This document shows positions 51,004 through 60,760 of a DNA stretch of 64,000 nt, piece by piece; within the stretch, counting starts at the first letter, position 1; every line of letters begins with the position of its first letter. Position numbers and translations under genes: made by a program. The notes beneath the pieces are model-generated. The model saw nothing but the letters and a program-made list of their open reading frames with translations, made no database searches and was not told where the DNA came from. The DNA comes from Undaria pinnatifida (lineage: Eukaryota > Sar > Phaeophyceae > Laminariales > Alariaceae). Location: the NCBI GenBank assembly GCA_012845835.1, contig JABAKD010000024.1, positions 7,467,103-7,531,102 of the forward strand, given 5' to 3'.

Positions 51004-51704
51004 TATTGATAATAGTCGGGCGATCGCTGGTAGTACACATAGTCTATAAAGTATAATCGAAGTCGTAGTTTTTTGTGTCTCTGGTCCTATTAATAGGTGC
51101 CTGTTCAAACAAAGCACCCGCCCGGCACAAACTTCGTTTTTTTGTTTTTGTTTTTCATGTCCAGGCGCGTAGGTAGCATATATACCGGTCTTGATCATGC
51201 TCACCATGCGTGTAAGTTGACTGGAACGTTCACCCGTTTTTTTGCTGCAAACAAGATCCGCACTCTAATTCCAAGTATTTTTTTCCCTATTAAAGTGTGC
51301 GCAGCCTGCAGTTCCGAAGGGGTTGAGCACGCCCTTTGTTTCTTTCGAACGCCCCACACTCCTCTTTTGGAGAGCCCAGACAGGGGAGCGAGCGGCCATT
51401 AAAAAAAAACAAGCACAAAAAAAGTTGCAAACAAGATTAAAGTAAATAATTTCGCTCGATTCGTACAGAAAGCACAACGCTCCGTTTTGTTATTTTTACT
51501 TTGGCCTTTCTGGGAATATGGCGTCAGGGAGTCGAATCCGCGTGCCCCCCTGCTAGAACTGCCAAAAAGGCTCCACGCTAATTCGAAGGGTCCCCCCCCC
51601 CCCAAAAAAAAAGGGGTTGCAGTTCTGGGGGAAGTGGTTAAGGTCTAAGTTAAGGGGTGCCGCAACCATACGCACGATAAGGATGTCCCCCCCGCCGGAC
51701 TGAT

Positions 51705-51972
51705 TCTACCATAGCCTCCCCCCAAAGCCAGCGATTTCTTTAGCGAGCGTAGTTTCGCGGCTGCTCAAGTACAAGAAAATGTGCCATGAAAGAAAATGTG
51801 CCATGAAAATCATGTTTTCACATGTTTTCTTGTTCACGAAGGACTTTCTGTCGATCGATGACGTCGGGGTGGCAAGGGGCAGCGTATTTCAGGAGATACG
51901 GCCGGGGGCTGGTTTCGAAACCGGGGCGATTTCGGTAAAGAAAAGTTGGGTGGGCTACCGTAGTAAGATCCC
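51705..51972 (+). repeat. Family H dispersed repeat, copy 2
   Basis: It keeps a coding-like frame DDVGVARGSVFQEIRPGAGF followed by ETGAISVKKSWVGY. An AAAATGTGCCATGAAAG tandem duplication lies inside. Confidence 0.8.
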
Positions 51973-52359
51973 CCGTTTCAACTTTTCTGGGACTTAAGAG
52001 GATTTGTCGAAAATGCCAAAGACGAATTCGGCATCGACTATACAGGAAGTGGTCTGGGATGTTGGGATGGCGGATGGATGCGCCTGAAGGGCCAAGTTAC
52101 GGAGAAAGGTGTTTTGACTCGGACGCGTGCGGCATTTCTAAGATATACGCACCTACCTGTTTGTTGCACGTTGTGTCTAGAAGATTCATACGAAGACAAC
52201 CTGGTTTGTTGGCGCTTTATGGATGGATACGTCTGTGTCCCGACACCGAGGTTGGTAGCGTTTGATGAGCTTTTTAAGTGTAGCTGCGCTGTTGTCGTCG
52301 TTGTTGGTTGATGCGATCTGTTTTGTTGGGGTTCGATTAGCTTTTGGTGAGGTCGATGG

Positions 52360-52498
52360 GTAAGGACGGTGAGGATTCACGCACGTCGCATTGTACTTTG
52401 ACGGATAATAAGAACGGTGAACATTTCACGCACATCACATTGTACTTCGATGGATAAGGACGGTGAAGATTCACGCACATCACATTGTACTTCGGCCT
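52360..52498 (+). repeat. 53-bp tandem repeat, three copies
   Basis: ACGGTGAGGATTCACGCACG-TCGCATTGTACTTTGACGG and two variants. Confidence 0.85.
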
Positions 52499-52911
52499 GG
52501 GAAGGGGGTGGTGGGAGGTAGTTTTTGGAGTTATCTGGCATTTCGCAGGTTACACGCAGTTTGGCGTGGCATGGCACGATAGGGAGCGGGAGAAAGGGTC
52601 GTTGGCGTATCATTCCACCGGCGGTATCACTATGTTACGTATTTTATATTGATCCGATTATTATGCTGAATTTGCACGTTGGTTAGAGTCAGACGTGGTA
52701 TCATAGATGCTGACGTGACGTTTAATGCAAAGAATCGGGGTGGGGAGAGGAAAAAAATGGGTCAACATTTTACTCAATAACGCAGCTTGCTGCTGCTGTA
52801 CATCATCGCACCTGGCGGGCATGTAATGTAGATTCTACCGGTCTTGGTGTTAGGCTTGCTGGTCTAGGGCTTTTGTGGGGCTACCATGCCCGGAAGGACG
52901 AACGATGCAGT

Positions 52912-53030
52912 CAGTGGAGGTGTACTTTTTTTTGTCCGAGGATTCTCACTTGAGGAAGTCTCTATACCTCGCCCAAAAACTGATCTGGGGAAAGAAACAA
53001 GTTGCTCCCCCAGATGAATGATGCCATTAT
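52912..53030 (+). mobile_element. Family A MITE, left half
   Basis: GGAGGTGTACTTTTTTTTGTCC, AAAAACTGATCTGGGGAAAG. Cut off just before the full copy at 53,066. Confidence 0.6.
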
Positions 53031-53065
53031 ATATATATATTTTTTTCTATTTATTTTTTTCTTCT

Positions 53066-53349
53066 GACACGCGCTACGATAGAGGCGCGCACCACCTTTT
53101 TTTCGTAATACTACCCCTGCTTAAGAACTTTCCCCAAAAAGCTGATTCGTCGCGGGGACAAAAATACAACCGCTTACAAGTACCGGATGATGAAAAAATC
53201 CCACGTGTGGCCTCAGCCAAACACAACGAGAAATCATCATGCAGAAAAAAAAATGGCGTTTTTTTTTCCGACGATTTTGGGTCAATGAGCCTCGTCGTTC
53301 AGAAAACAATTTCGCCCAAAAAAGGTATACCTCTATCGTGGCATGCATC
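53066..53349 (+). mobile_element. Family A MITE
   Basis: GACACGCGCTACGATAGAGG at the left, CCTCTATCGTGGCATGCATC at the right, interior GACGATTTTGGGTCAATGAG. Confidence 0.88.
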
Positions 53350-53382
53350 CACGATTGGGAGGTAGGAAACCAAAACGGGTCC

Positions 53383-53670
53383 CTTTTCTCGCGGGTCGGG
53401 TCCGGTCAGGGTGACCCGGCCCGACCCGGGAAAACCTCATGACCCGACCCGACTCGACCCGACCCGTCCCGTGAGATATCCAGCACCTCCTGACCCGACC
53501 CGACTCGTATCCGTCCCGTGAGATATCCAGCACCTCCTGACCCGACCCGACTCGACCCGTCCCGTGGGATATTCAGCACCTCTTGACCCGACCCGACTCG
53601 ACCCGTCCCGTTAGATACCCAGCACCTCCTGACCCGATCCGCGGGCCGGGTAATGACCCGTGAAAACCCT
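53383..53670. mobile_element. GGGTC-repeat MITE, copy 4
   Basis: Left CCTTTTCTCGCGGGTCGGG; four units of about 52 bp of GACCCGTCCCGTGAGATATC-CAGCACCTCCTGACCCGACC; right AATGACCCGTGAAAACCC. Confidence 0.75.
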
Positions 53671-53727
53671 TGAAAGAAAAAAATGGCATTCCAGCAATGG
53701 TGGGCTAAGGATTAAGGAGTAAGACCG

Positions 53728-53985
53728 ATTCTACGATAGCACCCCACCGAAACCAGTGATTTTATTTAACGAACGTTTCACGGCTGCTCGACACGAGGAA
53801 GGGTTTTGTAAACAATTTTAAGGGTTTTCGTGCAGGTTTTGGTTTGCATAGAAGGACTATCGAACGATGACGTCGGGGTAGCAAGGGGCATTGTATTTCA
53901 GGAGATGCGGCCAGGAGCTACTTCCAAAACCGGCGATTTCGTCAAAGAAATGTTTGGGGGGGCTACCGTAGAACAATTCGTAAAG
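53728..53985 (+). repeat. Family H dispersed repeat, copy 3
   Basis: Frame DDVGVARGIVFQEMRPGATS then KTGDFVKEMFGGATVE. The open frame runs 53,830-54,033. Confidence 0.8.
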
Positions 53986-54188
53986 AAATATTTCAGAAAT
54001 TATCTTGGCCAAAACGTGCTACTCCTATCTTAGCGGGCGTCGACTCTATCTTAGCTGACGTTGAAGGCAATAGAGGTTATGAACGTGCGATCTGCGTGCA
54101 TGGTGCAAAGTGGAGGTGACTCCCGTGCCAAGGGCATCGATGGGATACCGGCGAGCACTCCCTGTATTGTTATCGTTTCCAGCCGGGT

Positions 54189-54488
54189 GTGAGTCAAAAC
54201 ACCCATCGCTCTGTGGCACCTGAGAGTAATGTCTCCAATCCCCTCACGCCCACACGCTCATCTGGTACCTGCGAAGACGTAGGTAACCAGACCTCCGTGA
54301 GCCAATCGGTGCACCTCTGCTGTTGTGGTCGAAGCCACAAGGTTAAAGGAATGACAGGACGGGCAGCGGGGCAAGTGCGCTACATGAAGAGGCGGGGTGG
54401 GCGCTTGCTCTACGCAAAGCAGAAAGGCGTCTCTCCCCCGGGTTTGGTTTGGCATTCCTCCCTGCACCCAAAATGCTGCGTCTTGTAG
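54189..54488 (+). pseudogene. Open frame with faint similarity to ribosomal protein eL37
   Basis: The frame includes VHLCCCGRSHKVKGMTGRAA then GQVRYMKRRGGRL. This resembles the HTLCRRCGRSS and TGTGRMRYLK-RRF parts of eL37 with the middle zinc-finger half deleted. The likeness is weak and by eye, so a chance open frame is equally possible. Confidence 0.25.
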
Positions 54489-54789
54489 TAAAACCCTGCA
54501 CGGGTCTAACCTCTCCATCGAAACATCCCACCTTCAAGGTGGCCGAAAATGATTTGATTAGCCAAGTGGTGTGCTCTAGATTGTGGGTCCATGCTATTCT
54601 GCCTCAACCAAGACCGCGAGGGGGAAAAAAAAACGGTCTTCTTATTTATTTTATTTTTTCCCCGTTACGCAGGAAAGATCTCTCCCATGCACGCCACGTG
54701 CGCCGCACTACTCGCTAGCAGCGTAGCGAACGGAACGCTCCGTTCAAGAAGAGCTTTCCAGATGCTCGCCACGCGCACCCCTTTTCACG

Positions 54790-55094
54790 AGAAACCCTAT
54801 TTGCAGGACGGCCCTGCAACGAATTCTTGCAGGACGTGCCTCTGATTGGCCACCTGCCGCTTTTTATTGCCCGCGTTTTTTTTTTGGCGAACGCCAGCCG
54901 AACGCGCGGCGAAGCCGCGCGAGGGCACTTTTAGCCCCACGTACCGGTAAAACGGTCAGGGGTCGGGTTGGGGTTGGGGTTAGGGTTAGGGTTAGGGTTG
55001 GGGTTGGGTGGGGTCTGTGCAGGTACCTGGGACAAAAGTGTGCCAAAACGTCCTGCAAGAATTCGTTGCAGGCCCGTCCTGCAAATAGGGGCTC
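54790..55094. mobile_element. TIR element carrying a telomere-repeat array
   Basis: Terminal inverted repeats of about 45 bp (CCCTATTTGCAGGACGG then CCTGCAACGAATTCTTGCAG) at 54,794-54,836 and 55,047-55,090. The 12-bp sequence CCCCTTTTCACG occurs directly outside both ends (54,778-54,789 and 55,095-55,106), as a target-site duplication would. The interior holds (GGGTTA) and (GGGTTG) repeats at 54,960-55,018. No coding capacity. A TSD this long would be unusual; MULEs have 8-11 bp. Confidence 0.75.
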
Positions 55095-55324
55095 CCCCTT
55101 TTCACGCCGTTTTCTACGGTGAATCCGAAAGGATGGCCACGAAACTCAATTTTCTCCGAGTTCTGTCCTGCATATATATCTATTGTATACTGAAGTATAC
55201 ATCAGATGATACCCACTTCTTGACTTAAAAATAGAGGTAAATTTTTGATGCCCACAGGTTTGGTAGCAGATTGGAGATAAAGTTTCGGCGCTAGCAGGAA
55301 CATTTTTTTTTTTTTTTTAAATCT

Positions 55325-55780
55325 CGCATGGTCGAAAAAGCTAACGTCCGTCTGAGTGTCCGCCGTCATGTTTCACGTCGCGATCTGGCACAATACAACG
55401 CTCGGATCAGAGCAAGTCTCGAAGTGTCTCTGTTGCTAGGGCGCATCTCGCAACGCATGCCTGTTTCGTACAACATTTGTCGGGATCCCTGCGCATCTTT
55501 GTCCAAGGTTGATGTCCACTTGGTATTGTACGGTTTTATCTGTTTTTTCGCCTACACTTTCGAAAAGCACGTACTATTGTTGCAGCATCTGTTTTCCCTG
55601 ACGCCTGTCTGCCTGTCCGACACTTATGTTTCACGTCGCAAGTCGGCACAGTTCAACGTTCGGATGACAGTTTCACAAGTTTCAAGGCGTCTCTCTTCAG
55701 CCAAGAAACTTCTCGCTACACACGTCTGATATCTTGAAACAAAATCGTCGGGGTTGCTGCGTGTCTTTGTTCGAGTGTTG
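55325..55780 (+). repeat. Diverged tandem repeat, coding-like
   Basis: GTCTGAGTGTCCGCC, ATGTTTCACGTCGCGATCTGG, CACAATACAACGCTCGGATCAG and GTTTCAAG-CGTCTC blocks recur at about 55,345, 55,610 and again at 57,235. Frame example: MFHVAIWHNTTLG type; no family recognised. Confidence 0.6.
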
Positions 55781-55783
55781 CGG

Positions 55784-57150
55784 TATCCTCTCTGCCCCGT
55801 TGGGGCGTTAAAATTTATAGCAGTTGTCTCCTTTATGGCTGGCAGGCGTTATCGCCCGCCTGAACCAACGGCTCCGCTCCCCTTTTGTCAGAAGGTATCC
55901 GGCGGACAGCAAGCAACATATACCAGCGATTTAACACCCAAGCAACCCTTGTGCGAGTCACCATTACGTAGCCAGTGTCACCCCTGTGTAGCAGTAGTCG
56001 GTCCCTAGGTCCATATTGTCCCTATACTACTACACTGGCGTCGTCGGCAGGTGCTGGCGTTCTGTTTGATTGGTCTTTCTGCTACACCGATGGGTTTCGA
56101 TTTCTCTCTCGGCGTCTTTGTCGAGATCTCTTGCCGATTTTTTTCGATACCTTCCACGGGTGAGAGCGATAAATCGCCTAAACTACCGCCAATCTTTGTA
56201 GCGCCGTAGCTCCTGGGTTGCCCCGGTTTGAAGGGCCTCGTGCTTTTGCTGCGGGTCGGGTAGCAAGTTTGTTTTATATCTGGATTTTCAGTATCAGAAC
56301 GGGGTTTCGTCTGACTAGTCATAGCTCATGTTGTCGCTATAGCCATACGAGCGACACCGTTTCCCCAAGAATGGTTGTTCGTTTTCTGCTTTCCGGTGAT
56401 TCTACCTTGCTCTCTTATAGCTTTCATGCACCAGCAGAGAACGTTCAGAATTTGGTGTCTGGATTGCCTTGTGCGCGTCCCATTGACTGTCACGTACCGG
56501 TATGTTCAGATGTTTGGTGTCTCGCTCGCCTTGTATGCATACACACATGTTCCGTTGGCGTTCACGTACCGGTATAGTCATACTTTTGACATCTGCTTCG
56601 CATTTTACGCGTTTCAGTGACTTCACACGTACAGATATGTTCGGCAATCTGATGCCTGCTTCGCATCTTACGCGTTCTATTGGTTTTCACGTGTAGTGGA
56701 ATGTAGGACTCTTGGTGCCTCCTTTTATTTTCATTCGTCCAATTGGCTTCTGCATCGCAAGTCAGAGGTGTGGGAGTGGGTTGTGAGGCGCCGCATCTTC
56801 GATTCACTCTCCGAATTCTCCGGATGGATTTAATCCCACCTAATATTTCAGTGAATCTGCATATACAGCCCTTCAGGGTTGGCTAGTGTTATGGTATATC
56901 CTCTACCCCGTTGGGGCGTTGTGATTTGCAGCAGCTGTCCCCTTTACAACTTACTGGCGTTGTCGCCTGCCTGAACGAACGGGTCCGCCCACCCTCCGGT
57001 CAGAAGGTATCTGGCGGACAGCAAGCAGCTAATGCCAGATATATTAACACCCAAGCAACCTTCGTGTGAGTGACCATTACAAAGCCAGAGACACCCCTGC
57101 ATGGCATTAGTCGGTTCCTAGATCCATATTGCCTCTATACCACTACACGA
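55784..57150 (+). repeat. Duplicated segment of about 260 bp
   Basis: GTATCCTCTCTGCCCCGTTGGGGC through AACACCCAAGCAACC to CACCCCTG and ATTAGTCGGT-CCTAG and CCTATACTACTACACTGG at 55,784-56,036 recurs at 56,888-57,149. Just before the second copy, GGTGTGGGAGTGGGTTGTGAGG and GCCGCATCT (56,766-56,800) match 32,947-32,985; both encode RRCG-S-PTPTPLT on the minus strand. Confidence 0.75.
56440..56700 (+). repeat. 78-bp tandem repeat, about four copies
   Basis: TTCACGTACCGGTATGTTCAG and GCCTGCTTCGCATCTTACGCG-type blocks. Confidence 0.75.
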
Positions 57151-57464
57151 GCTTGATGCTCAATTTGTCTTTCTGGGGCAAAAATAATGTTTTTTTCTCC
57201 AACACATTTTGGAAGAGCACCCTGTTCTCCTCACGTCTGTCTGCGTGTCCAACACGATGGTTCTCGTCGCAAGTTGGCACAAAATTCAACTCTCGGACAG
57301 CGCTCGGATCAAATCTGAAGGCGTCTCGTTCGCAACGCAGGCCTGTGTATACATACCAACAATCGTCGGGGTTGCTGCGTATATCTTTGTCCGAGTTTGA
57401 TACCCAGCACTTTGATTTTTGCACAACTTGTTTTCATTTTCGCTCATCCGAAACATTCGAAATT

Positions 57465-57715
57465 ACAGTACCCCCCTTGTATCCTTCCCCCCAACAAAGC
57501 AGCGATTTTCTTAAACGCCGAGGGAAAGGGCGCGACAAAAAAAAATCTTCACATATTTTCTTGTTTGTGGAAGGACCACATAGAACGACCACGTCGGGAT
57601 GGCAAAAAAAGGAGCACCATATTTCAGGAGTCACGGCCGGGAGCTGTGGTTTCAAACCGGCGATTTAGTTCAAAAAAGAAAAGTCCGGAGGGCTGTACCC
57701 GTAGAACGAGAATCT
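57465..57715 (+). repeat. Family H dispersed repeat, copy 4
   Basis: CAGCGATTTTCTTAAACGCC, GACCACGTCGGGATGGCAA, ATTTCAGGAGTCACGGCCGG, CAAACCGGCGATTTAG and CCGTAGAACGA in the family order. The frame is broken. Confidence 0.7.
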
Positions 57716-57749
57716 TTTTTCAGCAGAACTTTTTCTTGGTGTCATTATT

Positions 57750-58670
57750 AATAATACCTGGGGCCCTGCTAGTATATTTTTTCATTTTTCCGTTAGAAAC
57801 TGCTTGCTTTCACCGTTCCGCCACTGTCGCGGGGGCCGGGGCGTCGCTTATTCCCTATTGATAGCTCGTTTCAACAAGTAAGTACTGGATACGCGATTGG
57901 ACAGCGTCTGCTACTACTACTTTTTGATGCTACCGCTGCTCGCGAGGTATCCGTTCCTGACACCCAGGGGTGAGTTCTTCAGAGCCTCAGTTTTTCGCGG
58001 GGCTATATCACACCCGGCAGGGGCATAGACTCTGTGTATGTTCTTGATTGTGGTGTGGCTCGGAGCGCATCTTCCCCTGGTTCAAAGGGATGTCTGGTAG
58101 TGGTGTGCTTTTGTTCGTTCGTCCTCTTGGCGAATCTGTTGCGTCGAGCTACCTCGACTAACACGACGAGGTGAGTGTTGCCTTGAGGGTCGAGGGGGTA
58201 GCGGGGGAACACGGCATGGATCGCGGGGGGGGCGGCTCACATGCAGCATACGTGTCCCCCCTGTCCCCGGTATCCAATCATAGTTTCGCAACAGCATCCG
58301 ATCATACCTGTTCCTTGCCGAAAGGACACTCTTTGTGCAAGCCTCTTTTCCCAGTCTGTAAATTAGTCGTGCAGCGGTATAGGGGGAGGTACTTGATGCA
58401 ATTCTTGTCAGTTTTGCCTCACACGCGCGGGGTTCTACACCTCATCCAAGACCATGTTGGGAACACTTGGGCGCGCTGTCCGATGATCAATCCCACAATC
58501 CCAATGGCTAAAACGCTCACCAAAACTATCGGAAAGCGAGCCTCGCGTTCGCTGTGCGTAGCGGCAAATAGTAAGAATACCAAACACACCTGGTGCCTTG
58601 TACCAGGTACCTCTTATTATATGGTGGCATCATAACTGGTACCTGATCCCTGTAGACCTAATGCAATAGT
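57750..58670. other. Intergenic stretch, nothing supported
   Basis: A 154-codon open frame (58,171-58,635, +) and a partly overlapping minus-strand frame have no recognised domain. Confidence 0.4.
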
Positions 58671-58854
58671 TCTTGTGCTATACCATTATCATGGGTCTCG
58701 AGTGTTTGCCGTCTCGGGAAGCATACGTAAAGCATCAACAACTCTACAAGGCAGAAAGCACGGACGATCTTTTGGAGAGATCTGGCCGTTTTCTTGTCCC
58801 GCGTAGATCGCTGATCGGGATACCATATGATATATTAAAAACCCTTTCGCCCCC

Positions 58855-59160
58855 CCTGCCCCACCCCCCCCCCCCCCCCCCGCCCACCCCCTCAAACGCT
58901 CCGCCCTCTCCTCACTGGTTGTACGACTTACAGGGTAGGATTTATAGTTTCCACGCACAGATTGAGGTCCCCCCCCCCACCCCTGCTCTTGATCAAACCC
59001 AGGCCCCCACGTCCTTAAAAACTCCGCCCTCCCCTCACCGGTTATTCGACTTACAGGATTCACTTGATACACACACAGCTTGCAAAGGTGAGTTTCGACA
59101 AAATCTTCGATCTTACAGCAGCTGGAGAGTATTTTCATTTTTTATAATAAACTGATGCAT
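58855..59160 (+). repeat. 125-bp tandem pair plus family F tail
   Basis: CTCCGCCCTCTCCTCACTGGTTG then CGACTTACAGG at 58,893-58,948 recurs as CTCCGCCCTCCCCTCACCGG at 59,021-59,068. Family F tail (CACACAGCTTGCAAAGGTGA to ATCTTACAGCAGCTGG) follows. A C-rich run of about 20 bases is at 58,861. Confidence 0.8.
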
Positions 59161-59237
59161 TTCCTTCCACAGCTGTCAGATTTTGTCCCCCTCAAAAACA
59201 GGTTGTATAGTTTCCGCGCACCACAGACTGACTAACA

Positions 59238-59425
59238 TCACCCTGTTGACCCTGATAGCTACACTGTAGCTGCAAGGGGAGTCGCCGACCTATATCCTTA
59301 ATGAGGACACACAACCCGTAATACGCGCGATCGGAGTATCACACACAGCTTGCAAAGATGAGTTTCGACAAAATCTTCGATCTCACAGCTGGAGTGTATT
59401 TTTATTGTTATGATACGTATACCTA
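59238..59425 (+). repeat. Family F dispersed repeat, copy 2
   Basis: CCTGTTGACCCTGATAGC, GGGGAGTCGCCGACCTATAT, TACGCGCGATCGGAGTATCAC, ACACAGCTTGCAAAGATGAG and TTTTATTGTTA. This is the longest copy. Confidence 0.7.
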
Positions 59426-59754
59426 TCGTGACCGATGCCTGGGGTGCCTCCACCTCATGTGTGCTACCACCGTGACAGACACAACGGGAGCTGAGCATAA
59501 CAACCCAGCTGGGCATAACAACGCATAAGCTCTCTTGTAACTATACAGCACCAAGGATGTGTACCAGGTACCAGGTAAGATGGACGATATTTTTGGATCT
59601 GACGCTTTGTGCGGTCAGACCGGTTCAATGTCGACCCAAGCATCCCCGCTTCCCGGGATTCAACTTCAAAGCCAAAATACACGGAAACCCCAATATTGAT
59701 CACATCACAACGCACACAGCACACAGCACATGAGCAGGTATTCACACTGATACG

Positions 59755-60273
59755 TTGCCGAGTGTGATGCCAATCTCCGCGAGACGATGGTCGGTTGTAC
59801 CTGGTGCTCTATGGGCGCTTGCCGTTATACCCTCAGCGGCAGGCAGTAGCTCGTGGCTGCCCTACAAAGCGACGAGAGCAACACCCTCTTTTGTCTCATT
59901 TGCTGCTGGATGCGTCAAACAACAGTCTTGGCCTTCTGCTTGGCCCACTACGGGCACTGGAAGCAGCAGCTCAAGGGTACCTGCCACCTCGAGACTGGCG
60001 CTGACGTGCAGCCTAGACGACTTGAGGGCTGTTCAGAGAGAAGCCGGAGGTGTTGTCGGTGACGTTTCTTACGATGAAGGTGATGAGGCGTGCTGTCTGC
60101 TTGTTGCACCTGTCTCACTCGTACCGTTGCTACTGCTGTACATGTTGACGTACGGCTTTATCCGCAGCAACAGCAGTTTGAATGCCATTGCAACGTCGCA
60201 CATGTCGGGCAAATCAGATCAATTCTGTATGTACAGATCACATAGATCATTTTCACGCATTTGCATCATCTGA
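59755..60273 (+). CDS. Uncharacterised 172-codon open frame
   Basis: Starts MPSVMPISARRWSVVPGAL and ends with one unit of the tandem repeat below (VSYDEGDEACCLLV, SLNAIATSHMSG). The first 100 codons look compositionally plausible; the latter part lies in a repeat that continues in other frames. Probably not an intact gene. Confidence 0.25.
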   Translation: MPSVMPISARRWSVVPGALWALAVIPSAAGSSSWLPYKATRATPSFVSFAAGCVKQQSWPSAWPTTGTGSSSSRVPATSRLALTCSLDDLRAVQREAGGVVGDVSYDEGDEACCLLVAPVSLVPLLLLYMLTYGFIRSNSSLNAIATSHMSGKSDQFCMYRSHRSFSRICII

Positions 60274-60760
60274 TGCCTTACGATGGAGGTGACGTTTGCT
60301 GTCTGCTCATGGCATCTTCGTCTTACTCGTGTTGCTGCATGATCATGCGTGTCGGCGGCCCCCATCAACAGCAGTTTGAATCCGAATGCCTTTGCAACGT
60401 CGCATATACAGGACAGATCACATGGATCATTTGCACGTATTTGCACCATCTTGAGTCTCACGACAAGAGTGATTTTTGCTGTTTTCTTTTGGCGGTTTCG
60501 TCTTACTCCTACATGGTCGCATTTCCATGCTGGTCGGCGGCCCGCAACAACATCGGTTTGAATGCCTTTTCAACGTCGCATATGTCAGCAGATCACCGAT
60601 GTACCTGTTATGTACTATAGATCATTTTCACGGTTTTGAATCATGTGGTGTCTTACGACGAAGGTGATGTTTGCTGCCTGCTTGTGACCGCTTTTGCTCG
60701 TACACAATATTTTACATGTTTATCAGGCTTGGCGGCCCGTAACAAGCAGTACGTAATACA
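60060..60760 (+). repeat. Tandem repeat of about 195 bp with coding-like units, four copies
   Basis: Units start at TCTTACGATGAAGGTGATGA (60,066), CTTACGATGGAGGTGACG (60,277), CTCACGACAAGAGTGATT (60,456) and CTTACGACGAAGGTGATG (60,652). Frames read SYDEGDEACCLLV, PYDGGDVCCLLM, SHDKSDFCCFLL and SYDEGDVCCLLV, so the amino-acid pattern is better kept than the DNA. Confidence 0.85.
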
